This document shows, piece after piece, positions 17,456-26,631 of a DNA stretch of 64,000 bases; the first letter of the stretch is position 1, and each line of letters starts with the position of its first letter. Made by a program: the position numbers and the translations under genes. This DNA comes from Peribacillus asahii (GTDB lineage: Bacteria > Bacillota > Bacilli > Bacillales > DSM-1321): assembly GCF_003570725.1 (NCBI RefSeq), contig NZ_QWVS01000023.1:1-64000 (forward strand), in the 5' to 3' direction. Under the pieces are notes generated by a model that saw only the letters and a program-made list of their open reading frames with translations, was not told the DNA's origin and did not search any database.

Positions 17456-18115
17456 ATGTTTTATAAAAAGGTGAAGAGGTTATTAGATATTGTTTTATCT
17501 CTGATTGGGTTGACAATTCTTTCTCCGATTTTATTAGTAGTAGCTATCGCTATTAAACTTGAGTCTAAAGGGCCTGTCATTTTTCAGCAGGAGCGTCTTG
17601 GATTAAATGGAAAGGTATTCAAAATATATAAATTTCGTTCAATGTGCGTTGGTGCTGAAAAAAGCGGTGTGTATGAAACTAAAGGTGATGCTAGGGTTAC
17701 AAAAGTTGGGAAATTCATTCGTAAAACTAGTATTGATGAATTTCCACAGTTTGTAAATATTATTAAAGGAGACATGTCGATTATTGGACCTCGACCTACT
17801 CTAACATACCATCCCTGGCCAATTGATGAATATACACGGGTGCAAAAAAAGAGATTCGACGTTAGACCAGGTGTTACAGGGTGGGCGCAGGTTAACGGGC
17901 GAAAAGGTTTGCCTTGGAATAAAAGGATTGAGTACGATACTGAATATGTTGACAACCTTTCCTTTGGCTTTGATTTGAAAATATTCTTTAGAACAATTAT
18001 TAAGGTTCTTGCAATGCAGGATAATGTCAATGTTAGTGAGACTGCTAAAGTAGCTACAGATAACAATCAGGAAACCGAGATAGCAGCAACAAAAGAAGAA
18101 AGTGGGGCAAAGTAA
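17456..18115 (+). CDS. Initiating sugar-1-phosphate transferase
   Basis: 219 residues, a bacterial sugar transferase of the short (EpsL/CapM) kind. It moves a sugar phosphate from UDP-sugar onto undecaprenyl phosphate at the membrane, the first step of repeat-unit assembly. The N-terminal membrane segment (LLDIVLSLIGLTILSPILL) is followed by GPVIFQQERLGLNGK, KFRSM, KTSIDEFPQ, GDMSIIGPRPTL and RPGVTGWAQVNGR. The last 25 residues form an acidic, unconserved tail. The stop codon directly touches the ATG of the next gene. Confidence 0.92.
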   Translation: MFYKKVKRLLDIVLSLIGLTILSPILLVVAIAIKLESKGPVIFQQERLGLNGKVFKIYKFRSMCVGAEKSGVYETKGDARVTKVGKFIRKTSIDEFPQFVNIIKGDMSIIGPRPTLTYHPWPIDEYTRVQKKRFDVRPGVTGWAQVNGRKGLPWNKRIEYDTEYVDNLSFGFDLKIFFRTIIKVLAMQDNVNVSETAKVATDNNQETEIAATKEESGAK

Positions 18116-18940
18116 ATGCCTTTAAAGTTAATGTACATTACAAATAGAGAAGATATCGCAAATATAGCTGAAAACAGCGGTGTAGATTGGATCTTTATTG
18201 ATCTCGAGATTAATGGTAAAGACGAACGACAAGGACATTTGGATACAGTCATATCCCGACATAGTATAGAAGATGTTAAGAGAGTCAAGAAAATACTTAC
18301 TAAATCCAAGCTGCTTGTTCGGGTTAATCCAATTTATGAGGGCTCAAAAGAAGAGATAGATAGAGTGATTCAAGATGGAGCGAATATTGTAATGCTTCCA
18401 TTCTTTAAAACCAAAGAAGAGGTCGAGGTTTTTGTCAATTATGTAAATGGTAGGGCTGAGACATGCCTTTTATGTGAAACATCAGAGGCTGTAGAAAATA
18501 TAGATTCTATTTTAACTGTTCAAGGCATTAACTACATTCATATTGGCTTAAACGATTTACATCTTAGCTATAATATGAATTTTATGTTCGAACTTTTAGT
18601 AAATGGAACAGTTGAAATGCTTTGCAAAAAGGCTGAAGCTAAAGGTATCCCTTATGGTTTTGGAGGAATAGCACAGCTCGGACAAGGAACCCTTCCTGCA
18701 GAGAACATTATTGCAGAACATCATCGTTTGGGTTCTAGCATGGCCATTCTATCTAGAAGCTTTTGTAATACTAATAAGAAATGTGATATTGGTCAGATAG
18801 CAGAAATTTTTAGGAATGGTGTTAAAGAGATAAGAGACTATGAAGATAGATTATTAAATGAAGAGAAGAATTTTTTTGATAAAAATCAAACGTTCGTTCA
18901 TGAAAAAGTAATGGAGATTGCGGGGACTATTACAAAATAA
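18116..18940 (+). CDS. HpcH/HpaI aldolase family protein
   Basis: 274 residues with features of the HpcH/HpaI (citrate-lyase-like) TIM barrel: DWIFIDLE near residue 25, LLVRVNP, ANIVMLPFFKT, and the metal-binding CETSEAVENID and HIGLNDLHLSY. Enzymes of the family split or join 2-keto acids with aldehydes and need a divalent metal. It is joined to the initiating transferase gene with no gap and is followed by a 2-hydroxyacid dehydrogenase. The pair may build a keto or hydroxy-acid substituent for the polysaccharide. That role is inference. Confidence 0.75.
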   Translation: MPLKLMYITNREDIANIAENSGVDWIFIDLEINGKDERQGHLDTVISRHSIEDVKRVKKILTKSKLLVRVNPIYEGSKEEIDRVIQDGANIVMLPFFKTKEEVEVFVNYVNGRAETCLLCETSEAVENIDSILTVQGINYIHIGLNDLHLSYNMNFMFELLVNGTVEMLCKKAEAKGIPYGFGGIAQLGQGTLPAENIIAEHHRLGSSMAILSRSFCNTNKKCDIGQIAEIFRNGVKEIRDYEDRLLNEEKNFFDKNQTFVHEKVMEIAGTITK

Positions 18941-18963
18941 TTGATTTGGAAGAGGAAAAGTAT

Positions 18964-19875
18964 ATGAAACTATTACTTACTGGGGCATTTAAATATAGTG
19001 AAGAACAACTGAATAGGCTAAAGTTACTTGGCTATGAAATTATCTTTGTTCAGGATGAAAGAGTTCCTTTGCAGATAGATGTTTCAGATATTGATGCAGT
19101 GGTTTGTAATGGTCTGTTTCTCTACAATGACATTAATAAGTTTAAGAATCTGAAATTCATACAGCTTACTAGTGCTGGGCTGGATAGGGTACCACTTGAT
19201 TATATTAAGGAGCGTGGAATAAGGCTTTTTAATGCAAAGGGAGTGTACAGTATTCCAATGGCTGAGTGGGTGATACTAAAGATTTTAGAAATTTATAAAA
19301 AGAGCAGACAGTTTTACGTGGCACAGCATGATCATAAATGGGAAAAACAGAGGGATTTGTTAGAACTGACAGATAAGACTGCCGGCATTATTGGTTTTGG
19401 CAGTGTTGGTAATGAAATTGCTAAACGACTTAAGGCTTTTGGTGTTAATATTATAGGGGTTGGTAGACGACAAATAGAATCTGATTTACTTGATGAGTAT
19501 TATTCAATTGATGATATAGATGAAGTTCTGAGAAAAAGTGATATTATGATCTTGACGATTCCACTTACAGAGGATACGCACCACTTGATAAATGATCACA
19601 AGATAGAAAAGATGAAAGATCATAGTATTCTTATAAATGTTTCTCGTGGTGGTGTGATAGATGAAGTAGCATTGATAGAGGCAATTCAATTAGGAAAGTT
19701 TCTTGGAGTTGCTCTTGATGTATTTGAGGGCGAGCCTTTGTCTAAAAACAGTCCATTGTGGGGGAGGGGGAATGTAATTGTCACACCTCATAATTCATTT
19801 GTTTCTGATAAAGTCAATGAAAGGTTATTTGATTTAGGGATTAAGAATTTAACATCAGTATTTAAATCTTCTTGA
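18964..19875 (+). CDS. D-2-hydroxyacid dehydrogenase family protein
   Basis: 303 residues. The NAD-binding Rossmann motif is GIIGFGSVGNEIAKRL (residues about 136-151). It is followed by the family signature LINVSRGGVIDEVALIEA with its substrate-binding Arg, and by the catalytic His in VTPHNSF. It interconverts a 2-keto acid and a D-2-hydroxy acid with NAD(P)H. It follows the aldolase gene closely, so the two probably act in sequence. The ATG at 18964 is chosen because GGAAGAGG stands upstream; the longer frame begins with a TTG before that site. Confidence 0.82.
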   Translation: MKLLLTGAFKYSEEQLNRLKLLGYEIIFVQDERVPLQIDVSDIDAVVCNGLFLYNDINKFKNLKFIQLTSAGLDRVPLDYIKERGIRLFNAKGVYSIPMAEWVILKILEIYKKSRQFYVAQHDHKWEKQRDLLELTDKTAGIIGFGSVGNEIAKRLKAFGVNIIGVGRRQIESDLLDEYYSIDDIDEVLRKSDIMILTIPLTEDTHHLINDHKIEKMKDHSILINVSRGGVIDEVALIEAIQLGKFLGVALDVFEGEPLSKNSPLWGRGNVIVTPHNSFVSDKVNERLFDLGIKNLTSVFKSS

Positions 19876-20055
19876 AACAGAATATTGGTAGTGGTATTGA
19901 GAGATTTGAAATTTATTACCGCATAAAGTACATCAGTAGAAGAAGATTTAAAGTTGAATAAAAAGTATATAATAATATTTTTCTTATGTAAAGAACTAAT
20001 GAAATATATGTTGAATTCAAATTTTTTGTAATGGAATTTTAAGGATGGTAATTTT

Positions 20056-21303
20056 ATGAAAATTTTGATGTTTAGGCCGAGCTATTATCCTGAAATATCG
20101 GGTGGTACCCATCTTGGGATGGATTTGATAGCAGATTTAATAGATGCGGGTCATGAAGTCGTACTTGTAACTCCTGCGCCTTGGAGAGTATCTGAAGAGA
20201 TTAAGCTAAAATATAGGAATATGAAAATTGAAAAGCAATATAATGGCAAACTTGTAATTCATAGAGTATATGTTTCTGCAAATGAAAAGTCTTTAACATC
20301 TAGAGCCATTAGAATGTTATTACTTACTTTAGGAATGTCTTTCAGGGCATTAAAAGAAAAGAAAGTAGACATAATAATGAGTCACTCGATGCCTGTTTTT
20401 ATAGGACCTATTAGCGTTCTTATAAAAAAGTTAAAAAGAGTTCCACTGCTATATCTGGAAAGTGATGTTGTTTCTGAATCGATTATTTCTACTGGGATAG
20501 CGAAAGAAGGATTGAAAAAAAAGTTATTATATTCACTTGGGAAAACCTTAGAAAAAGTTTCACTAAAAGGCAGCCAATATATTATAACGGTATCAGAATT
20601 ATTTCGAAGAAGAAATATTGATACCGGGATATCAAAGGATAAAATTGAAGTTATTTATAATTGGATAGATACAGATAAAGTAGTTCCTATTCCTAGAAGA
20701 GATAATATTTTATTTGATAGATTTAAGCTTGATAGAAATAAATTCTTTGTTACTTATTGTGGGAATTTAGGATTACCACAAAATGTTGAAATTTTAGTCG
20801 ATGCTGCAAAAGATTTAGAACATATAAAAGATCTTGAATTTGTAATTATAGGCGGTGGAGTCAGAAAAGAAGAAATAGAGCAATATATTGTTGACTCAAA
20901 TGCTTCAAATATTAAGTTCTTTCCCTTACAACCATTAGAAGAAGTTTCTTATGTTTATAGTTTAGGCGATGTAGGTATTGTTTTGGGGAAAAAAGGGACT
21001 TCGAAGAATGGCTTTCCGAGTAAAACATGGACAATGATGGCTACTGGTCAAGCAATAATAAGTTGCTTTGATTTAGATAGTGAATTGAGTGCATCTGTTA
21101 TTGAAGGAGAATGCGGAATTGCAATTGAACCAGACTCTGGTGAAAAATTAAAACAGGCTATTTTAGAAATGTACAATAACAAGCAATACACTCAAAAATG
21201 TGGATTGAATAGTCGGAGATACGTAAACGAGAAATATTCAAGGATAATTGCTACAAAAAAATATATTAATGCTCTAGAAAAGGTAGTTACAAATAAAAAT
21301 TAA
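20056..21303 (+). CDS. Glycosyltransferase family 4
   Basis: 415 residues, a GT-B fold transferase of the WbuB/WcaI kind. The N-terminal Rossmann stretch is MKILMFRPSYYPEISGGTHL. The C-terminal donor domain begins FFVTYCGNLGLPQNVEILVDA and includes FVIIGGG and KNGFPSKTWTMMATGQAII. WbuB-type enzymes often transfer FucNAc-like amino sugars, which fits the three L-amino-sugar genes directly downstream, but the acceptor and donor are not proven. No signal peptide; cytoplasmic face of the membrane. Confidence 0.82.
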   Translation: MKILMFRPSYYPEISGGTHLGMDLIADLIDAGHEVVLVTPAPWRVSEEIKLKYRNMKIEKQYNGKLVIHRVYVSANEKSLTSRAIRMLLLTLGMSFRALKEKKVDIIMSHSMPVFIGPISVLIKKLKRVPLLYLESDVVSESIISTGIAKEGLKKKLLYSLGKTLEKVSLKGSQYIITVSELFRRRNIDTGISKDKIEVIYNWIDTDKVVPIPRRDNILFDRFKLDRNKFFVTYCGNLGLPQNVEILVDAAKDLEHIKDLEFVIIGGGVRKEEIEQYIVDSNASNIKFFPLQPLEEVSYVYSLGDVGIVLGKKGTSKNGFPSKTWTMMATGQAIISCFDLDSELSASVIEGECGIAIEPDSGEKLKQAILEMYNNKQYTQKCGLNSRRYVNEKYSRIIATKKYINALEKVVTNKN

Positions 21304-21321
21304 TGAATGGGGAAAAGTAAT

Positions 21322-22344
21322 ATGTTCAAAGATAAAACGCTTTTAATAACTGGTGGAACAGGTTCTTTTGGGAATGCCGTAATGAAAAGATTTTTAGATA
21401 CAGATATTAAACAAATCCGAATATTTTCTCGAGATGAGAAAAAGCAAGATGATATGAGGAAGTTATATAAAAATGATAAGCTTAAGTTCTATATTGGAGA
21501 TGTTCGTGATTTAGCAAGTGTAAAAAATGCAATGCATGGGGTAGATTATATTTTTCATGCAGCAGCACTTAAACAAGTACCATCATGTGAGTTTTTTCCT
21601 CTTGAGGCAGTCAAAACGAATGTAATGGGAACAGATAATGTTATTACAGGTGCTATCGAAATGGGGGTTAAAAAGGTTATTTGTTTGTCTACAGATAAAG
21701 CAGCATACCCTATAAATGCAATGGGGATTTCCAAAGCTATGATGGAAAAAGTTTTTGTGGCGAAATCTAGAACTGTGGAACCAGAAAGAACTTTAATTTG
21801 TGGTACTCGATATGGTAATGTTATGGCATCTAGGGGTTCGGTTATTCCATTGTTCGTGGAGCAAATTAAGGATGGAAAGCCTTTAACAGTTACTGACTCA
21901 AATATGACGAGATTTTTAATGAGTCTTGAAGAAGCGGTAGAACTTGTAGTTTTTGCATTCGAAAATGCAGAAGCAGGGGATATCATGGTTCAAAAAGCAC
22001 CAGCCTCAACTATCGGTGACTTAGCTCAGGCAATCAAAGAATTATTTAATGCTGATAATGAAATCAAAGTTATAGGTACTCGTCATGGAGAAAAATTGTA
22101 TGAAACCCTTCTCACAAAAGAAGAACATTTAGTCGCACAAGACTTAGGTGGGTTTTATAGGGTGCCGGCCGATAAAAGAGATCTTAACTATGATAAATAT
22201 TTTGTAGAAGGTAGTGAGGAGTTACAACAAGTTGAAGATTATAACTCTCATAATACGGAAAGACTTAGTATTGAAGCTATAAAGGATAAGCTACTTAATT
22301 TAGACTATATTCAGGGAGAATTAAAAAGCTGGAGGAATAGATAG
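21322..22344 (+). CDS. UDP-GlcNAc 4,6-dehydratase/5-epimerase (CapE/WbvB-like)
   Basis: 340 residues of the extended SDR family. TGGTGSFGNAVMKRF is the NAD-binding loop; LSTDKAAYPINAMGISKAMMEK holds the catalytic segment, with Met in place of the usual Tyr as in this family. It turns UDP-GlcNAc into a 4-keto-6-deoxy-L-talo sugar, the first step to UDP-L-FucNAc or UDP-L-QuiNAc. The ATG at 21322 stands behind GGGGAAAAG; an earlier ATG at 21307 overlaps that site. The next gene follows directly after the stop (TAG ATG). Confidence 0.86.
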   Translation: MFKDKTLLITGGTGSFGNAVMKRFLDTDIKQIRIFSRDEKKQDDMRKLYKNDKLKFYIGDVRDLASVKNAMHGVDYIFHAAALKQVPSCEFFPLEAVKTNVMGTDNVITGAIEMGVKKVICLSTDKAAYPINAMGISKAMMEKVFVAKSRTVEPERTLICGTRYGNVMASRGSVIPLFVEQIKDGKPLTVTDSNMTRFLMSLEEAVELVVFAFENAEAGDIMVQKAPASTIGDLAQAIKELFNADNEIKVIGTRHGEKLYETLLTKEEHLVAQDLGGFYRVPADKRDLNYDKYFVEGSEELQQVEDYNSHNTERLSIEAIKDKLLNLDYIQGELKSWRNR

Positions 22345-23199
22345 ATGAAAATTTTGGTGCTTGGTGCAACTGGGATGGCTGGTCATATAATTTCTATCTA
22401 TCTAAAAGAAAATGGTCATGATGTAACTGCCTTTAGCAGAAGACGATTTGAGTATTGTAATAATATAATTGGTGATATTACTAACTTTGCTTTCGTAAAA
22501 AGTATTGTGTTAGAAGGCAACTACGATGCAGTCATTAATGCGATAGGTATTTTAAATAATGATGCTGAAGAGAACAAGTCTTTATCAATTTTGTTAAATA
22601 GCTACTTGCCACATTATTTAAGCGATATTACCAAAGATTCGAAGACTCGGATCATTCATATGAGTACAGACTGCGTTTTTTCAGGAAAAACAGGTGGATA
22701 TACTGAAATCTCATTTAAAGATGGAGCAACTTTTTATGATAGATCTAAGGCACTAGGTGAGCTTGAAAATAATAAAGATTTAACTTTTAGAAACTCAATT
22801 ATTGGTCCAGATATGAATGAAGAGGGGATAGGGCTCTTTAATTGGTTCATGAAACAAGAGGGGCAAATCGATGGTTATTCTAAAGCAATGTGGACAGGAG
22901 TTACGACATTAACTCTGGCCAAGGCTATGGAGAAAGCTCTGAAAGAAAATTTAACTGGTTTATACAATTTGGTGAATAATAGGTGTATTAGCAAGTTGGA
23001 TTTACTTAAGTTATTTAACAAGCACATGAGAGACGAGACTATATCGATTATTTCAAGTGATGCTGTAATAGTTGATAAGTCCCTTATTAATAATAGAAAT
23101 GATTTTAAATTTATAGTTCCTAGTTATGAGCAAATGGTTATAGAGATGAAAGAGTGGATACAAAATCATAAAGAGCTTTATAAGCATTATTTTAAATAG
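22345..23199 (+). CDS. RmlD-like sugar reductase (second step of the L-amino-sugar pathway)
   Basis: 284 residues, an SDR reductase related to dTDP-4-dehydrorhamnose reductase. GATGMAGHIISIYL is the NAD(P) loop, HMSTDCVFSGKTGGY the conserved centre and YDRSKALGELE the catalytic YxxxK. It should reduce the 4-keto product of the preceding enzyme. The FucNAc reductases CapF/WbjC are about 370 residues with a C-terminal cupin. This protein has no cupin, which is nearer to WbvR-type reductases of the L-RhaNAc/L-QuiNAc pathway. Product assignment is therefore tentative. Confidence 0.78.
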   Translation: MKILVLGATGMAGHIISIYLKENGHDVTAFSRRRFEYCNNIIGDITNFAFVKSIVLEGNYDAVINAIGILNNDAEENKSLSILLNSYLPHYLSDITKDSKTRIIHMSTDCVFSGKTGGYTEISFKDGATFYDRSKALGELENNKDLTFRNSIIGPDMNEEGIGLFNWFMKQEGQIDGYSKAMWTGVTTLTLAKAMEKALKENLTGLYNLVNNRCISKLDLLKLFNKHMRDETISIISSDAVIVDKSLINNRNDFKFIVPSYEQMVIEMKEWIQNHKELYKHYFK

Positions 23200-23221
23200 A
23201 TGATAGAGGGAGGAAAACTAA

Positions 23222-24349
23222 GTGAGCAAATTAAAATTGATGACAATCGTGGGGACTCGTCCGGAAATTATTAAACTATCCGAGATAATAAAAAAGTGCG
23301 ATAGGTACTTTAATCATATACTAGTTCATACAGGTCAGAATTATGACTATACTCTAAATGAAGTGTTTTTTGAAGAGTTAGGGTTAAGAGCACCTGATCA
23401 TTATTTAGGTGTCGTGGGAGATAATTTAGGTAAAACTATGGGAAATGTACTTGCAAAGTCATATGAAATAATGGTTGAACAAAGGCCGGATGCAGTTTTA
23501 GTCCTTGGCGATACAAACTCTTGTCTTAGTGTGATATCAGCTAAGAGATTGAAAATTCCTATTTTTCATATGGAAGCAGGAAACAGATGTTTTGATGAGA
23601 ATTTGCCTGAAGAGATTAACAGGCGAATTGTAGATCATACAAGTGATGTTAATCTTTGCTATACAGAACATGCTAGGCGATATTTAAACTCTGAAGGGGT
23701 GGCGAAAGAAAGAACCTATGTTGTAGGGTCACCTATGGCAGAAGTTCTTAGTGTTAATGCTGATAAGATTAACAAGAGTAAAGTATTAGAAACTCTTGAT
23801 CTAGAGAGAGGTAAATATATTTTGTTATCGGCTCATAGGGAAGAAAATATTGATAATGAGGAAAACTTCATGGCCCTTATGAACGCAGTCAATGCAATGG
23901 CTGAAACTTATGATATGCAGGTGATTTACAGTACTCACCCAAGAAGCAAGAAGTTTATTGAACAACGTGGATTTAAATTTCATTCGAATGTGAGAAGTCT
24001 ACAGCCTTTTAGTTTTTCAGATTATAATAATCTTCAACGTAATGCGTTCTGTGTAGTTTCAGATAGTGGGACTGTTGCAGAAGAGGCTTCATATTTTAAA
24101 TTTCCAGCAGTTTCTGTAAGGACAAGTACAGAACGTCCGGAAGTTTTTGATAAAGGCAACTTGATTATTGGCAGCATAACTACTGAGCAGGTACTTCAGG
24201 CTGTGGATATGGCAGTAGGCATGAATGCTAATGGTGATATGGGGGTAGATGTCCCTAATTACACAGATGAAAATGTCAGTGTAAAGGTAGTAAAGATAAT
24301 TCAAAGCTATACAGGGATTGTTAATAGAATGGTGTGGAGAAAATCGTGA
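23222..24349 (+). CDS. UDP-HexNAc 2-epimerase (CapG/WbvD-like)
   Basis: 375 residues with the UDP-GlcNAc 2-epimerase fold: MTIVGTRPEIIKL at the N-terminus, HTGQNYD, VLVLGDTNS, HMEAGNRCFDENLPEEINRR (active-site region), LLSAHREENID and VSDSGTVAEEA. It should invert C2 of the L-sugar made by the two preceding genes. The result is UDP-L-FucNAc or UDP-L-QuiNAc, depending on the reductase. GGGAGG precedes the GTG start. Its TGA overlaps the GTG of the next gene. Confidence 0.87.
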   Translation: MSKLKLMTIVGTRPEIIKLSEIIKKCDRYFNHILVHTGQNYDYTLNEVFFEELGLRAPDHYLGVVGDNLGKTMGNVLAKSYEIMVEQRPDAVLVLGDTNSCLSVISAKRLKIPIFHMEAGNRCFDENLPEEINRRIVDHTSDVNLCYTEHARRYLNSEGVAKERTYVVGSPMAEVLSVNADKINKSKVLETLDLERGKYILLSAHREENIDNEENFMALMNAVNAMAETYDMQVIYSTHPRSKKFIEQRGFKFHSNVRSLQPFSFSDYNNLQRNAFCVVSDSGTVAEEASYFKFPAVSVRTSTERPEVFDKGNLIIGSITTEQVLQAVDMAVGMNANGDMGVDVPNYTDENVSVKVVKIIQSYTGIVNRMVWRKS

Positions 24350-25338
24350 AGACAATGGTCTTTGATGTTCCTGCGGAAAGTGGAGGAGCTTTATCTATCT
24401 TACACGAATTTTATAATAAATTTAAAGAGGATGAAGAGAATGAATATATTTTTGTCGTAAGCAAGCCTAAACTTGATGATACACAAAATATTAAGGTTCT
24501 AAGCTTTCCATGGATAAAAAAGAGTTGGCTGCATAGGCTCTATTTTGACAATTTTGTAGCATCTAAGTTAATTTCCAAATATGAAGTAGATAGGGTGCTT
24601 TCATTACAAAATATGATCATTCCACATACTAATGCTTATCAAACAGTTTATGTTCATAATTCATTGCCTTTTGTTGAGCATAGATTTTCTATAGGTGAAA
24701 GTAGATTACTCTGGATACACCAAAATATCTTAAGTAAAGGTATTTTTCAGTCAATTAAAGAGGCTAATAAAGTAATTGTTCAGACTGAGTGGATGAAGAA
24801 GAAATGCATAGATATGCTTAATGTGGATTCAAATAAAATTGAGGTAATAAGCCCCCAAATAGATATCGATGTCAAAAAGCGATTTGTTGAAACAAGACAA
24901 AGTCTTTCAACGTTTTTCTATCCAGCTAGTGGTGCTTTATTTAAAAATCACAAAGTAATCATTGATGCCTGTATAAAACTTAAGGAACAACGAATAGGTG
25001 ATTATAAGGTAGTATTTACACTAAGTGGCGATGAGAATGAGCATATATCTGCTTTGTATAAGAAAGTAAAAGAGAAAGAAATTCCAGTACATTTTATTGG
25101 AGGGATATCAAGAGAAGAAGTATTTGAATACTATTCGAATTCGATACTCGTATTTCCTTCTTTTATTGAAACGGTCGGTCTTCCTTTAATTGAAGCAAAA
25201 ATGCATGGAACACCAATTCTAGCATCTGATTGTGCCTTTTCGCATGAGATACTAGATGGGTATGATAATGTTCAGTTTTTTAATGCTTTCAATAGTGTAG
25301 AATTAACAAGGAAGTTTAGTGAAGCAATTAAAGGGTGA
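24346..25338 (+). CDS. Glycosyltransferase (GT4-like)
   Basis: 330 residues. N-terminal MVFDVPAESGGALSIL and C-terminal GGISREEVFEYYSN plus FIETVGLPLIEAKMHGTPIL, with the E-x7-E nucleotide-sugar motif, place it among GT4 transferases. It should add one sugar of the repeat unit on the inner face of the membrane; donor and acceptor are unknown. The GTG start overlaps the preceding TGA (GTGA), implying coupled translation; a GTG twelve bases earlier lies at the ribosome site TGGAG. Low GC like its neighbours. Confidence 0.78.
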   Translation: MKTMVFDVPAESGGALSILHEFYNKFKEDEENEYIFVVSKPKLDDTQNIKVLSFPWIKKSWLHRLYFDNFVASKLISKYEVDRVLSLQNMIIPHTNAYQTVYVHNSLPFVEHRFSIGESRLLWIHQNILSKGIFQSIKEANKVIVQTEWMKKKCIDMLNVDSNKIEVISPQIDIDVKKRFVETRQSLSTFFYPASGALFKNHKVIIDACIKLKEQRIGDYKVVFTLSGDENEHISALYKKVKEKEIPVHFIGGISREEVFEYYSNSILVFPSFIETVGLPLIEAKMHGTPILASDCAFSHEILDGYDNVQFFNAFNSVELTRKFSEAIKG

Positions 25339-25342
25339 TTTA

Positions 25343-26602
25343 ATGAAAAACATTGTCTTTATAGTTGATGGTTATTATCCAAATTTTTCAGCAGTAGGTG
25401 TATGTATCTACAATTTAGTTCAAGAATTGTCTGAGAAGTTTAATATTACAATAATAACGAAAAAAAGTGAAAATAGTCAAAAGAATATTTATTATGAAAA
25501 TAGTCGTATAAGGTATATCAATACAACTGATAACTATTCAAGAAATAAAATATCTGAAAGGCTTAAAACATCTCAAGGGGTAAGAAGACGGTTTCTTCAA
25601 ATGGAAAAGATATCTTTAAGAGCTTATGGGTATATGGGTGCGCTTATAAAAAAGAGCAATGTTAAGCAGAAAGATATTGAAGCCTATTTACATGAGTTAG
25701 AAAAATTAAATGGTGAAATTGATACGATTATTCCCACCTGCCTTCCTTTTGAAAGTGTTTTAGCAGCACTTGAATATAAAAAGAAATATAATAATAAAGT
25801 GAAGGTTGTTCCTTTTTTGTTTGATAAATTCAGTCAAAATAAAACATTACACAGAACAGAAAATAATCGAAAGAAAAAATTTAAAAATCACCTTTTGTTA
25901 GAGAAAAGAATGTTAGAAGAGTGTAATAAGGTGCTTTTTGTAGATTCATGGAATAAGCATCTTGAAACATATTTCCCTCAGTTTGATACTAAATTTTTCC
26001 AGGTGGAACATCCTCTTCTAAAAAGAATAACAACAATGGAGAGTAAGATATTTGATCCTAATAGGATTAATATAGTATATACAGGTTCTCTATATAAAAA
26101 GTTAAGGTCCCCATTAACTGCTTTAAAATTGTTTACTAGGATAATTGAAAAGGATAAACGAATACTTTTACATTTTTATATCAATGGAGATTGTAGTTCT
26201 ATAGTAAATAGCTATTGTGAGTTGTATCCAGAAAATATAATAAATCACGGAAGTGTACCAACGGGTTTTGCTAAGGCTGCAATTATCAATGCGGATATAC
26301 TTCTTTCGATAGGAAATTCAGATATATCACAATTGCCAAGTAAAATATTTGAGTATGTCTCTACTGGGAATCCTATTGTTCACTTTTATTCAAATCTAGA
26401 AGATCCAGTGATTTCGATACTTAAGCAATATAATAATTCTTGTTGCGTAAGTAATGCCGAAAACTTAATAGAAAAAAATGAATTGAATATTCTAGAATTA
26501 ATAAAAAGTTCAAATAATCGAATTGAATTTGAAGAAGTTGAAAATATTTATTATAAAGCAACACCAAAATATATTGCTAACAAAATTATTGAGTTATTCT
26601 GA
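25343..26602 (+). CDS. Glycosyltransferase-like protein
   Basis: 419 residues, low GC, rich in Lys, Asn and Ile. The N-terminal NIVFIVDGYYPNFSAVGVCI and C-terminal INIVYTGSLYKKLRSPLTAL with ADILLSIGNSDISQLPSKIFEY fit a GT-B transferase (GT4). The usual E-x7-E motif is not obvious, so the specificity is open. AAGGGTGA, which includes the stop of the preceding gene, acts as its ribosome site five bases before the ATG. It belongs to the same transcription unit as its neighbours. Confidence 0.65.
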   Translation: MKNIVFIVDGYYPNFSAVGVCIYNLVQELSEKFNITIITKKSENSQKNIYYENSRIRYINTTDNYSRNKISERLKTSQGVRRRFLQMEKISLRAYGYMGALIKKSNVKQKDIEAYLHELEKLNGEIDTIIPTCLPFESVLAALEYKKKYNNKVKVVPFLFDKFSQNKTLHRTENNRKKKFKNHLLLEKRMLEECNKVLFVDSWNKHLETYFPQFDTKFFQVEHPLLKRITTMESKIFDPNRINIVYTGSLYKKLRSPLTALKLFTRIIEKDKRILLHFYINGDCSSIVNSYCELYPENIINHGSVPTGFAKAAIINADILLSIGNSDISQLPSKIFEYVSTGNPIVHFYSNLEDPVISILKQYNNSCCVSNAENLIEKNELNILELIKSSNNRIEFEEVENIYYKATPKYIANKIIELF

Positions 26603-26631
26603 AATTTCCAGATTTAAAGAGGGTATACAAA

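Noticed and set aside
21555-21986. 143-codon minus-strand ORF inside the dehydratase gene
   Set aside because: Shadow of a well-conserved enzyme; no ribosome site.
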